64,000 nucleotides of DNA. Origin: Isochrysis galbana. Lineage: Eukaryota; Haptophyta; Isochrysidales; Isochrysidaceae. The translations under genes and the position numbers were made by a program. Below are positions 22,102 to 31,562 of the stretch, one piece after another. The DNA lies in NCBI GenBank assembly GCA_018136815.1, contig CM030931.1, forward strand, positions 8,044,550-8,108,549, read 5' to 3'. The notes beneath the pieces are model-generated. The model was not told the DNA's origin. It ran no database searches and worked only from the letters and a program-made list of their open reading frames with translations. Positions within the stretch are counted from its first letter, which is position 1; every line of letters starts with the position of its first letter.

Positions 22102-23638
22102 TCAAAAGCGATCCAGCTCCGCCATGGCCTTAAGATCATCAGGAGGCATCCATCCCGCATCCAGCACGGGCCCCGAGTACTCTTGAATAAGCCTTTGGGC
22201 TTCGGCAGACCATGAGGGCAGAGAATCTGGTAGGTCACCGCCTTTAATTTGAATTCCAGCTGCGCGGACGCGAGTTCGCCAATCAGGGCCAAGGATATGG
22301 AATTTGGCCGCAGTGATGGGGTGTACAAGGGGTCGGATGATTGACCATGCCGTGCGGAAGACCAAGGGTGCATTGATAACATAGAACTTGTGCACAGTCT
22401 CGGGATAGTACCAGCCAAAGAGAGAATTGACCGTCTGAATAGGAGTTTCGCAAGCGGGATTGGATTTGGGTGAGGAGGGTGGGCAACAAGCAGAGCCTGC
22501 CACCGGCGGGCTACGAAATGCGAAACAATACGAGATGTTTGTCAAAGAACTCAGACAGTGTGCATCCAAAGCGGAGCTTTAGAGATGGTGTCGAGGATGA
22601 TTGGGGTTGAACTAAAGCAAATGGCCATAAACACCAAGAGTGCGACCGGCTCCACCCGAACGTGTTGACCGCACCTTGACTATTGACATGAGCCTCTTGG
22701 ACACATGCGCCATCCCCATTGACTTCATGTCTAAGAGAACAACCACCTTATAGAGGCGTTTCTGGCGGCGGATCGAGTTGGCCGTGCAATACGCGCGGAC
22801 CTGAGGGTGGATAAGGGCGCAGAGTTGACGCATGGACGTGTGGCCAGGACAGGTGTCCCCATAGTGAGCCTGTTGCTGCCGCATGAGGATTTCCTCGACA
22901 TCAATTGGTTGAGTGATCAAAAGCTGGCTACGCAGCCGCGAAGGGGCCTCGTCTCACCACTTCCCTCGAAAACGCCTGATGTGTTATGTATTGGTCCTCG
23001 TCAAAGTGTGCGAAAAGGCGCGTGACATCGGTTCTACCGAGCCGCTCGCAGATTACCATGTGCCCGTCGGCATCGAATCCCACAGGACCCGAGGGGCAGA
23101 CAGCCTCAAACGTCTCGCGCTTGGCAGGCGTGCTGCAGAGTATGCCATCGATCCCGTTTTCGCTTCGCCATTTGAGCGCCCGTTCAAGGTAAACGAAAGT
23201 GGACTCAGCCCAGTCGGTCCTGTATGCGTATCCACGGATGAATGTGACAAGGAGGTCATATGGCACCTTGTCGAACCGCTCGGCACCGAGCCATAAACGC
23301 ACTCTGCGTGCGACGTCAAGCTCCTCGGTCGTGAGCGGACTCCACTCATCTACGGGGCCGAAGTCCTTCTTTGGCGCGTCGGGCAGAAGAGTTTCCATCG
23401 TCGGCGGATTGCTTGAGATCTGGCGTGGTTTGCGGGGTGATGTGGGTCTTGAGGGCTGTGCCCGCGGGCTCGTGGGACCTGCGGCAGCGAGCACGGGGCG
23501 GAGGCGCGTCTCGAGGCGGCTGAGTTGGGTTAGTATGAGCCCGAGTAGCGCAATCTCTACCAAGAGCAGAGTCTCCGTCCCGTTCGGCTGCGCGAGTGCG
23601 CCCGAGGCGAGGTCCGCGAGAGTGTCGCCCACCGCCAT
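22102..23638 (-). CDS. Sec14-like CRAL-TRIO lipid-binding protein, 3 exons
   Basis: Exons 22958-23638, 22675-22923 and 22102-22434 (all phase 0) give 420 residues. A weak hydrophobic segment (residues 24-38) precedes a Pro/Ser linker. The CRAL-TRIO N-terminal helices then follow (LLVTFIRGYAYRTDWAEST). The lipid-binding fold includes LYKVVVLLDMKSMGMAHVS, FGWYYPETVHKFYVINAP, TAWSIIRPLVHPITAAK and LPDSLPSWS. Family members transfer phosphatidylinositol/phosphatidylcholine between membranes. The first intron (22924-22957) would be only 34 nt, but removing it is needed to keep the frame. The start at ATG 23638 opens the hydrophobic segment; an alternative start begins METLLPDAP downstream. A downstream CRAL-TRIO C-terminal GOLD domain is absent. 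Confidence 0.85.
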
Positions 23639-25171
23639 CGCCCGCCGACGCCGGAGGAGAGAGGGAGGGGCGGAGGGAGAGAGAAGAAGAGGAGAAGAAG
23701 AGAAAGAGAGCGGGGGGTAGCCCTTGAGGTGTGTACTTGACGATGGTGGGGCGGGGGGGGGGGGGCTCGCTTCTTCTCTTTGGGTTTGTAGGGGTCGTTC
23801 CATACGGCGGGTGCCGCATGCCGCAGGTGGCATTTCTGTACAAAAAAACAACGAGTAGGTGTGCGGCGCGAGGCAGCGTGTTTGGTGTTTGGTTGGGCTA
23901 CTCCCTACTAGGCGTTCAAACTCTATTTCAACTTCGTTGGGTGTAAAAATGAAAAAAGTCATGATGGAGGAAATACACCAAAGTAAAGCGGGGGAGCGTG
24001 AAGCGTGCCGAAGCGGTAGAAGCAGAAACGTAGAAACCCCGGCGGAAAACACGCATCTAGATCTAGCATCTAGCACCCTACATCTACATGTGACGAAACA
24101 CAGCAGGAACAGTGTTTTTTTTCGGAGGCCCAAAACCAAAACATATGTTTTTCGCTGTTTTATTTCGGGCGGCCCCTCTACCCCGCACATTTGTTTTTAC
24201 ACTGTTTTTCTCTGTTATTTTTCGACGGCAAAAAAAATACTGTTTTTGCTGTTTTATGTTTTATTTCTAAGTTTGACTGTGTTTCGCATGTAGGTCTAGC
24301 ACACAATCATATTCATATTCATATTCACATTCGATACCCTTATTACCCTTTGGCCTTCGGCCTTAGGCCATTGTCTGGGCCCAAAACCCCCCCCTCCCCC
24401 CGAGCCCCCACAACCACAACGAAGCGTAACCATAAACCATAAAACGGCAACATACAAAATAGGCCTAGGCCTAAATACTACATACTACATACTACGCCAT
24501 TTCCATCTCATTTCAAAACGAAAACGACGCCGAACGCCGGGCGCGCTGCGAAACCGTTTTGTCCATCAGCCGGGTTTTATTCTTTGTTCATCATCCTGGT
24601 CGGTTTCTCACTCAGGTCTCCGGCCCGCGCCAAGCCCCACATACCTAGGTAGGAAGCGTCGAGCGCCACCGAGACGCCAATCGCGCGCGACGCGCCCCCA
24701 AGCCGCGTCCAAATCGGCCGCCGCGGCGACCCAAAGCACGCGCGCTAACGTCCACCAACGGAGGCCCAGCCAGAGGGCCCAACTTCGAATCGAGCCCCAG
24801 CGCGCTGCGAGACCATTCTTGTTCTTGTTCGCATCAGCATGGTGTCCCCTTTGCGCTTTGCGCCACGCATATGCATATACGATATACGAAATAGCCACAA
24901 GCCAGCGCCGCCAATCGAGCGCGACGCGCCCCTCCCCGGACTCCTAATCCGGGATTCCGCCTTAAGGAACCGGAGGGAGACGGCAAGGGGGGCCTAAGGG
25001 TAAAGGGAGGCATCTCATAGTAGAAAAGGGCGGGAAAGCTAGGGACTAGGGATAGGGAGCTAGCCAAAGCACATTGCCTCAGACCGCAAATGTAGCGGGA
25101 ATTTTTTATTCAAGATTTTTCTGGAATAATTCTCATAAGAATACACGTCCAGCCCATTTGCATGGTTGGCA
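23639..25171. other. Intergenic region with repeat F and low-complexity DNA
   Basis: 23645-23760 is GA-rich (CT on the Sec14 coding strand) with a G-run at 23752. 23930-24430 is the longer copy of repeat F, with an inserted TGTTTT-rich block and a TTCATA hexamer run at 24309-24333. 24540-25130 is GC-rich then AT-rich with no coding features. Confidence 0.5.
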
Positions 25172-26735
25172 GCGCGCGCGCTATCCGACGGCGGCGTAGC
25201 AGCACATCACCGCATGCGCAAACATCAGCATCATCGACGAGACTCGAGAGCGCCACTCACACGCACAAATATCAAGCCAACCGGACCGACGGCGAAACGG
25301 CGTCGAGCCCGGCGGTGCGGTGCGCCTGCCAAGAGTTCGTGGACGATGCGATGCCCCTCCTCGTGTCGGACGGAGGGAAGACTGTCGAAAGGGGTCGAGT
25401 CGGACAACCGCGCCGGTGCGGTTGCTCGTTCAGCCGCGGTGCGTGGTGCAGGATGGCGGGGTGGCACACGGCACCCAAGCGGCCGGCAACGGTCAAGATT
25501 GGCTGCAGCCGCGCGCGTGAGCGCCCTTGAAGTCGCGCTGGTGAATCCAGAAGTTGGCCGCCAGTTTGGTGCCCTCGATCACAGGGCGAGCCTCGTGCTC
25601 GGTGCGCGGGTCCTTGGTGTGCGGATCGCTGTCGAGCACCTGCGACCACATGACGGCACGGCCCGCCTTTGGCGTGACCGAGATGCCGGGCTCGGTGAAG
25701 AAGGCGGTCTCGCCGCCCTTGGTCACGTTGGACAGGTAGATGAAGACGGTGAGGATGCGCACGCCCTGCTGCCGATCGCGGTCGGCGTCGATGTAGTCGT
25801 GGTGCCGCTTGTAGAACTGGCAGTCCTCTCCGTTCTCGCCCGAGCACGCGCGGTACTCGAGCAGCTGGGCGAACTCCGAGTTCTCGGGCGGCACGCCGGT
25901 CACAGCGGCCACGCGCTCCGTCACCGCGCGCACGTGCTCGTCGTCGAGGCACTCGCGAGTGTCGCACCACGTGTTGGACGACGTGCGGATCGCGTTGGTC
26001 ACCGAGCCCTGCGTGTCGTAGTCGAGCACCGTCGAGCGCTTGAAGCGGCCCCGCCCGGCGCGGATGAGCGCCGCAATCTCTTCTTCACTCACAAAGTTCT
26101 CGAAGAGCGCGATCGGCGGTGAGGGCGAGACGAGCGTCGGCTCGAGCTCGGGGAAGTTGGAGACGGCGCGCTCAAACATCGGCATGACGTCGCCCGGCTT
26201 GAGCGCGTTGGTGCCGTTGATCGGGCAGCGCTCGGCGTAGGCGGCGCGGCGCGCGCCGACGGCGGCGCAGCTGGCGGCGCAGTTGGCGAACATGAAGCTC
26301 GGGTTGCTCTCGCACTCGCCCGAGTTGGCCCAGCTCACGCACGAGCTGGGGCTCTCGTAGGTGTCCTTGGGACCAAACGCCTCGCAGCTCGCCGAGCACG
26401 CCGAGTTCATGAAGGCGGGGTTCTTGGCGCACTCACCCGCCTTTGCCCATCGGTCGCACTCGGCGCGCTCGAAGCGCTGCTCGGTCGGCAGGGGAGGCGA
26501 GGGCGGAGGCGGCGGGTTTGGCGGAGCCCAGGTCGCCTCGGACGGCAAGCGGACCGTGTGCCCGTTGATGTTCCACTCCTTGTACGCGGACATGCCGCCG
26601 CGGCCCAGCGTGGACGTCGAGGTCATGCTGCCCAGCGCGGCAAGCATCGCGAGGAAGCTCCACGCGGCCAGCATCTCCTGAGCGTGAGAGAGGGCGAGAG
26701 GAGAAGAGGACGGGGGGCGGCCGGAGTGCGGACTG
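25172..26735 (-). repeat. Left arm of large inverted duplication
   Basis: Reverse complement of 27567-29130, same length (1564 bp) with no net indel. I count four single-base differences in the non-coding parts compared directly. The outer edge is a GC dinucleotide run and the inner edge is CAGTCCGCACTCC. It carries the minus-strand prolyl 4-hydroxylase gene. Confidence 0.96.
25493..26674 (-). CDS. Prolyl 4-hydroxylase with two ShKT-like modules, copy 1
   Basis: A 393-residue intronless protein. A hydrophobic N-terminus (MLAAWSFLAMLAALG) acts as signal or anchor. A Pro-rich linker sits at residues 51-63. Cys-rich ShKT-like modules sit at about 73-97 and 112-136 (CDRWAKAGEC, CVSWANSGEC). A 2-oxoglutarate/Fe(II) oxygenase domain runs from about residue 188. 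Iron ligands fit His291-x-Asp293 and His360; Lys370 would bind 2-oxoglutarate (HEARPVIEGTK). Known enzymes hydroxylate peptidyl proline in the ER/Golgi. The open frame continues upstream through the spacer to 27385, but ATG 26674 is preferred because it starts the signal segment and lies inside the duplicated arm. Translation identical to the copy at 27628. Confidence 0.92.
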   Translation of the reverse strand: MLAAWSFLAMLAALGSMTSTSTLGRGGMSAYKEWNINGHTVRLPSEATWAPPNPPPPPSPPLPTEQRFERAECDRWAKAGECAKNPAFMNSACSASCEAFGPKDTYESPSSCVSWANSGECESNPSFMFANCAASCAAVGARRAAYAERCPINGTNALKPGDVMPMFERAVSNFPELEPTLVSPSPPIALFENFVSEEEIAALIRAGRGRFKRSTVLDYDTQGSVTNAIRTSSNTWCDTRECLDDEHVRAVTERVAAVTGVPPENSEFAQLLEYRACSGENGEDCQFYKRHHDYIDADRDRQQGVRILTVFIYLSNVTKGGETAFFTEPGISVTPKAGRAVMWSQVLDSDPHTKDPRTEHEARPVIEGTKLAANFWIHQRDFKGAHARGCSQS

Positions 26736-27566
26736 ACTGCGGACTGACCTGCCGATGGGAGCCCACGCGGGGAGGAGCAAGGCGAGAGAGAGAGAGTAGA
26801 GAGGGGGAGAGAGAGAGGAAGAGCGAGAAGAAGACAGAGAGGAAGAGAGAGGGAGAGAGAGAGAGAGAGAGAGAGGGAGGGCACCCGCTCGGATTTCCAA
26901 GCGCTCCGAGACTGATCATCATCTCCGTCCTCATCACACCGAAGCCGAAGGGGAGAAGAAGACCCCAGAGAGAGGCCAAGGGGGGACGGGGGCGGAGGGG
27001 GGGAGAGAGTAGGGGAAAGGAGGAGGAGGAAGTTCCATCGGTGCTGCAGGGAAGGACTTCTCCTCTGATCTCTTTGTGATGGGGGGGGCGTTTCAGGAGA
27101 GTCCGAAGACGGCGCGCGGCGGGCGAGAGGGCGCTGCGCGCGGCGGGGAGGGGGGGCGGGCGGGCGGGCGGGGGCGGGCGGGCGGCACCTGGCGGGTACC
27201 TCACCAACTGCCCCTTCCCGCCGTTGTCGCGGCGGTTTCCTTTCGGCGGGAGAGGCCCAACGCGTCTCCTTTCTTCCCTCCCCCTCTCCTCGTTCTTCTC
27301 TCCCTCTGCTCTCGTGCGCACCTCTCTCTCTCTCCGCCAATAATACTTCTACATCATCAGTCTCTTCCCCTCGCCAGTAGGCCAAAAAGGCTGCAGATCT
27401 TCCACTTCTTCTCAGGTTTTCGACGGGGATCTCAATCCCTCCAAAAGGCCGACAAGTTCTTCGGCCTCAGATCATCTGATCTCCTCCTTCTCCTCCTCTC
27501 CCTCCTTTCTCGTGAGAGCGGAGCTTTTCTCTCTCTCCTAACCTCTCGCCTTCCTCCCCGCTTGGG
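26736..27566. promoter_or_regulatory. Spacer of the inverted duplication, shared divergent promoter region
   Basis: 831 bases not symmetric between the two sides. The left part is GA-rich (26780-26885). The middle is G-rich (26980-27180, repeated GGCGGGC). The right part is CT-rich. Both prolyl 4-hydroxylase genes must start transcription here or just inside the arms. No TATA box is obvious. A repeated GGACTGA word lies at 26729-26748. Functional role inferred from position only. Confidence 0.6.
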
Positions 27567-29130
27567 CAGTCCGCACTCCGGCCGCCCCCCGTCCTCTTCT
27601 CCTCTCGCCCTCTCTCACGCTCACGAGATGCTGGCCGCGTGGAGCTTCCTCGCGATGCTTGCCGCGCTGGGCAGCATGACCTCGACGTCCACGCTGGGCC
27701 GCGGCGGCATGTCCGCGTACAAGGAGTGGAACATCAACGGGCACACGGTCCGCTTGCCGTCCGAGGCGACCTGGGCTCCGCCAAACCCGCCGCCTCCGCC
27801 CTCGCCTCCCCTGCCGACCGAGCAGCGCTTCGAGCGCGCCGAGTGCGACCGATGGGCAAAGGCGGGTGAGTGCGCCAAGAACCCCGCCTTCATGAACTCG
27901 GCGTGCTCGGCGAGCTGCGAGGCGTTTGGTCCCAAGGACACCTACGAGAGCCCCAGCTCGTGCGTGAGCTGGGCCAACTCGGGCGAGTGCGAGAGCAACC
28001 CGAGCTTCATGTTCGCCAACTGCGCCGCCAGCTGCGCCGCCGTCGGCGCGCGCCGCGCCGCCTACGCCGAGCGCTGCCCGATCAACGGCACCAACGCGCT
28101 CAAGCCGGGCGACGTCATGCCGATGTTTGAGCGCGCCGTCTCCAACTTCCCCGAGCTCGAGCCGACGCTCGTCTCGCCCTCACCGCCGATCGCGCTCTTC
28201 GAGAACTTTGTGAGTGAAGAAGAGATTGCGGCGCTCATCCGCGCCGGGCGGGGCCGCTTCAAGCGCTCGACGGTGCTCGACTACGACACGCAGGGCTCGG
28301 TGACCAACGCGATCCGCACGTCGTCCAACACGTGGTGCGACACTCGCGAGTGCCTCGACGACGAGCACGTGCGCGCGGTGACGGAGCGCGTGGCCGCTGT
28401 GACCGGCGTGCCGCCCGAGAACTCGGAGTTCGCCCAGCTGCTCGAGTACCGCGCGTGCTCGGGCGAGAACGGAGAGGACTGCCAGTTCTACAAGCGGCAC
28501 CACGACTACATCGACGCCGACCGCGATCGGCAGCAGGGCGTGCGCATCCTCACCGTCTTCATCTACCTGTCCAACGTGACCAAGGGCGGCGAGACCGCCT
28601 TCTTCACCGAGCCCGGCATCTCGGTCACGCCAAAGGCGGGCCGTGCCGTCATGTGGTCGCAGGTGCTCGACAGCGATCCGCACACCAAGGACCCGCGCAC
28701 CGAGCACGAGGCTCGCCCTGTGATCGAGGGCACCAAACTGGCGGCCAACTTCTGGATTCACCAGCGCGACTTCAAGGGCGCTCACGCGCGCGGCTGCAGC
28801 CAATCTTGACCGTTGCCGGCCGCTTGGGTGCCGTGTGCCACCCCGCCATCCTGCACCACGCACCGCGGCTGAACGAGCTACCGCACCGGCGCGGTTGTCC
28901 GACTCGACCCCTTTCGACAGTCTTCCCTCCGTCCGACACGAGGAGGGGCATCGCATCGTCCACGAACTCTTGGCAGGCGCACCGCACCGCCGGGCTCGAC
29001 GCCGTTTCGCCGTCGGACCGGTTGGCTTGATATTTGTGCGTGTGAGTGGCGCTCTCGAGTCTCGTCGATGATGCTGATGTTTGCGCATGCGGTGATGTGC
29101 TGCTGCGCCGCCGTCGGATAGCGCGCGCGC
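27567..29130 (+). repeat. Right arm of large inverted duplication
   Basis: The mirror of 25172-26735. Visible single-base differences between arms are just before the start codon, at two places 3' of the gene, and near the outer edge. Homology stops abruptly at both edges. Confidence 0.96.
27628..28809 (+). CDS. Prolyl 4-hydroxylase with two ShKT-like modules, copy 2
   Basis: The same 393-residue protein as the minus-strand copy at 25493-26674: signal/anchor, Pro-rich linker, two ShKT-like Cys modules and a 2OG-Fe(II) dioxygenase domain with the HxD...H...K set intact. The start codon lies 954 bases from that of its twin, in head-to-head arrangement. The base before the start context differs (CACGAG here, CAGGAG in the twin). 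Both copies look intact, so dosage rather than loss is expected. Recent duplication or ongoing gene conversion explains the identity; an assembly artefact at a palindrome must also be considered. Confidence 0.92.
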   Translation: MLAAWSFLAMLAALGSMTSTSTLGRGGMSAYKEWNINGHTVRLPSEATWAPPNPPPPPSPPLPTEQRFERAECDRWAKAGECAKNPAFMNSACSASCEAFGPKDTYESPSSCVSWANSGECESNPSFMFANCAASCAAVGARRAAYAERCPINGTNALKPGDVMPMFERAVSNFPELEPTLVSPSPPIALFENFVSEEEIAALIRAGRGRFKRSTVLDYDTQGSVTNAIRTSSNTWCDTRECLDDEHVRAVTERVAAVTGVPPENSEFAQLLEYRACSGENGEDCQFYKRHHDYIDADRDRQQGVRILTVFIYLSNVTKGGETAFFTEPGISVTPKAGRAVMWSQVLDSDPHTKDPRTEHEARPVIEGTKLAANFWIHQRDFKGAHARGCSQS

Positions 29131-30145
29131 CGCAAATTGTGCACATCGGCTGACCGGTCATTCTGATATAATATTAATCAATCTATTGATGTTCCAAACT
29201 CCGCTAGATAGGCATGCCTGACGGCACTAGGGACAAGAAGAGCACAAACAGCACGTGCCAGCGGCACGCGGCACTCTTGGAGTATGAAGTCCGGCTCTAG
29301 GTCGACGCCTTCAAGCCGGCTGAGGTGGGCTAAAGTGGCTTCGAGTATGAAGTCCGGCTGTAGGTCGACGCGTGGAGTACGTAACTACTGCCAAATACAA
29401 ATACTTACAACCAGTTATAATAAACTACCCCTCGAATGGCTACTAACCAATACCCCCCAACCTTGAAAGTTAACTACAGTCCTTGGCCTGGCAAGATAAA
29501 TCAATCGGGATTGAGGCCGCCGCCTACCCGGGTAAACACAGGAGGGAGGGGGAAAGATCACAGAGGGGGAGGGGGGGGGAGGGCGGGCCACCGGACTATA
29601 TCGAAGCCCTTATTTACCCATATCCCCTTGTAGTGCACGGGGGAGCCGCTTGATCCTGATGGCGGGGGCCGGGGGGGAAGCCTAGTTGGGCTGTCAGTCC
29701 GTAAGCTTACGGTGCTTTTGAGTTTGAGCTTACACTTACATCAGAACTTACATCAGTACTAATATCAGCTTACACCCCTATTAGCAACTTCTAGTATCGC
29801 TATTACTATACTTATACTTACGGCTTACGTTGGGGGGTGTTCAGCGTGCAGCGCGTGGCGCGCGCAAAGGGGACAGCAGCGCAAACAAACAAGAAAGCAG
29901 GAGTTGGCAGGGTGCATGTGAAGAGGCCAAGCGGCCAAGGTGGTGGGTGGTGGGCAGCTCTAGCAGGAGAGATGTGGATGTGGGGGGGGGGGGGGGGGAG
30001 CGGACGGGCGCGCCTCTGCGCTTGTTCGCGGGGGCTCGTCCCCGCTCCGGCGTTTTGTTTTAAGTTTTATTTTTGAACTGGCAGACTAGGCACTAATTTC
30101 AATATATCGGCTCCTGGGGAGCTAATACTATAAAAATCTAACTGA
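29131..30145. other. Intergenic region, no supported gene
   Basis: A 63-base period direct repeat at about 29279-29375 contains AGTATGAAGTCCGGCT and TAGGTCGACGC twice. G-run tracts occur at 29550-29590, 29665-29680 and 29978-29999. 29700-29830 contains several ACTTACATCAG-like words. No coding sequence. Confidence 0.5.
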
Positions 30146-31075
30146 GCATTAGTACCACTACTCTCACTAGCCCGGTACCAACACGACAACCCTCAGCGCA
30201 CCTACCTGCCCGTACGCCTCGGCGCATGTTGCTGCCTGCCACAGATACATACACGTATGCACCCCTCCACATCTCCCCCCTCGCAGACCCCCGGCTCCCA
30301 TTCTAACTCCCCACAAGTTAAAATGAGGGAAAACCCATTGAGGCGGACCGATCGACGCCGGCCGACTCTCCGGGAAAAAGCACCGGGGGGGGGGGGGGGG
30401 AACTCTTTAAACCAAGAAGAACGGCCCTTACCAGCTCGCGCCGTGAGCGGTCCTCGAGAAATAAGTGACTGCGACTCGAGAGTAGCCTGCGCCACCTGGG
30501 ATACTCTCCTCGCCATTGAGCCACTCCCTTCTCGTCTCCCTCCTGTCGCCAGCCGCCCCTCACCCGTTTGCTAACGCAAACGGGGCCCGTTTCTCACTGC
30601 ACTCCATCGGGGGGGGTGCAAAACCCCCCCTCTCCCTCTCTCCACTACTCTCACCCATCGTTGTCCCTGCGGCGCGTCGCCATGCGGCGCGCCCTGGCCT
30701 GCTCTCAGGGGTCCTTTGGGGGCTCCCAGAGGGCCAGCAAGGGCAGCTCAGGGGGCGGTGGAGGCTGGGGCTCAGCCCCTGGCCCCCCCTGCCTCTCCCA
30801 CGCTCGCCTCGCTGGCCATGGGAGCCGCCAGAAGTCCCCTGTATGCCTGGCGACCAGGGACAGGGGGGGAGTCAGCTCGAGGGCAGGCCCAGCGCGGGCG
30901 TGGGAGTGCAGCTCGCGGCCCGCGCCCGCGAAGGGTCTGGGCAGGAATGATGAGTGCCCTGCCCTTGCCAAAGGGCAGGGGCTGGGGTTGAATGTACGGG
31001 CCAACCCCGGGGGGTGTCCGCAATGGAGAGGGGGGGGCGCGAGGCCCCCATTGACCCCCACTTATAAAAGTAGGT
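30146..31075 (+). repeat. Dispersed repeat C+B, near full-length copy 1
   Basis: About 930 bases shared in order with 34614-35560. Left end GAGCATTAGTACCACTACTC. It continues through CCCGGCTCCCATT, CCATTGAGGCGGACCGA, a G-run after AAGCACC, and a perfect hairpin CCGTTTGCTAACGCAAACGG. It then runs through CTCACTGCACTCCATCGGG, CCTGGCGACCAGGGA, and right end CCCCCACTTATAAAAGTAGG. No ORF with protein character, so non-autonomous if mobile. Confidence 0.88.
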
Positions 31076-31562
31076 TATGTGGGGAGCTAATACTAATGCA
31101 TCAGTACTAATATCAGCGTACTTACAGCTTACAGCCCAACTAGGGGCTAGGGGGGAAAGGGCCGGGAGAGCGTGGCAGAGTGCGGGTGGAGCAGCCGTGC
31201 TTGTGCTGCTGCGCGTTGAAGTAGTGAGTCCACGGCCGCGTGTGCGCGATGAGAATAATAAAACGTTTAATTTGATCCACGACTCTATCTTCAGGTAAGG
31301 ATATTAAGAAGCATTTTTCTATCTTTTTAAAGATAATGGCCATGCCCCCATCGTTTTAACGATACATTGGCGTTCATCGTTCAGACTCATAAAATAAGCA
31401 TTCAACAAATGATTAGGATGTGTCGTAGGCGAGCAACAGACCGTGTGCGAACGTGATGAACGCGAGCGATGGCTCGCTTGAGTCGTTGTGGGCGTGCATG
31501 CGCACCTTGAGCACCACTCTTTACCAAAGGCTGCTCCGGGCAATGGATCGCACAAAAAATGC
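31076..31562. other. Intergenic region, no gene seen
   Basis: Short segment between the repeat and the 3' end of the next minus-strand gene. It contains its 3' UTR; no other feature. Confidence 0.5.

Noticed and set aside
25166-26122. 318-codon plus-strand frame antisense to the prolyl 4-hydroxylase
   Set aside because: Mirror of a high-GC coding strand, and its translation is Arg/His/Val-rich without a domain. The same shadow appears on the other arm.
25493-27385. 630-codon minus-strand frame through the spacer of the inverted duplication
   Set aside because: The extra N-terminal part is low-complexity Ser/Pro/Leu from GA-rich DNA and is not matched on the other arm; the real start is at 26674.
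27076-28809. 577-codon plus-strand frame starting in the spacer
   Set aside because: Same reason; the part before 27628 is G/C-rich composition and lies outside the duplicated arm.
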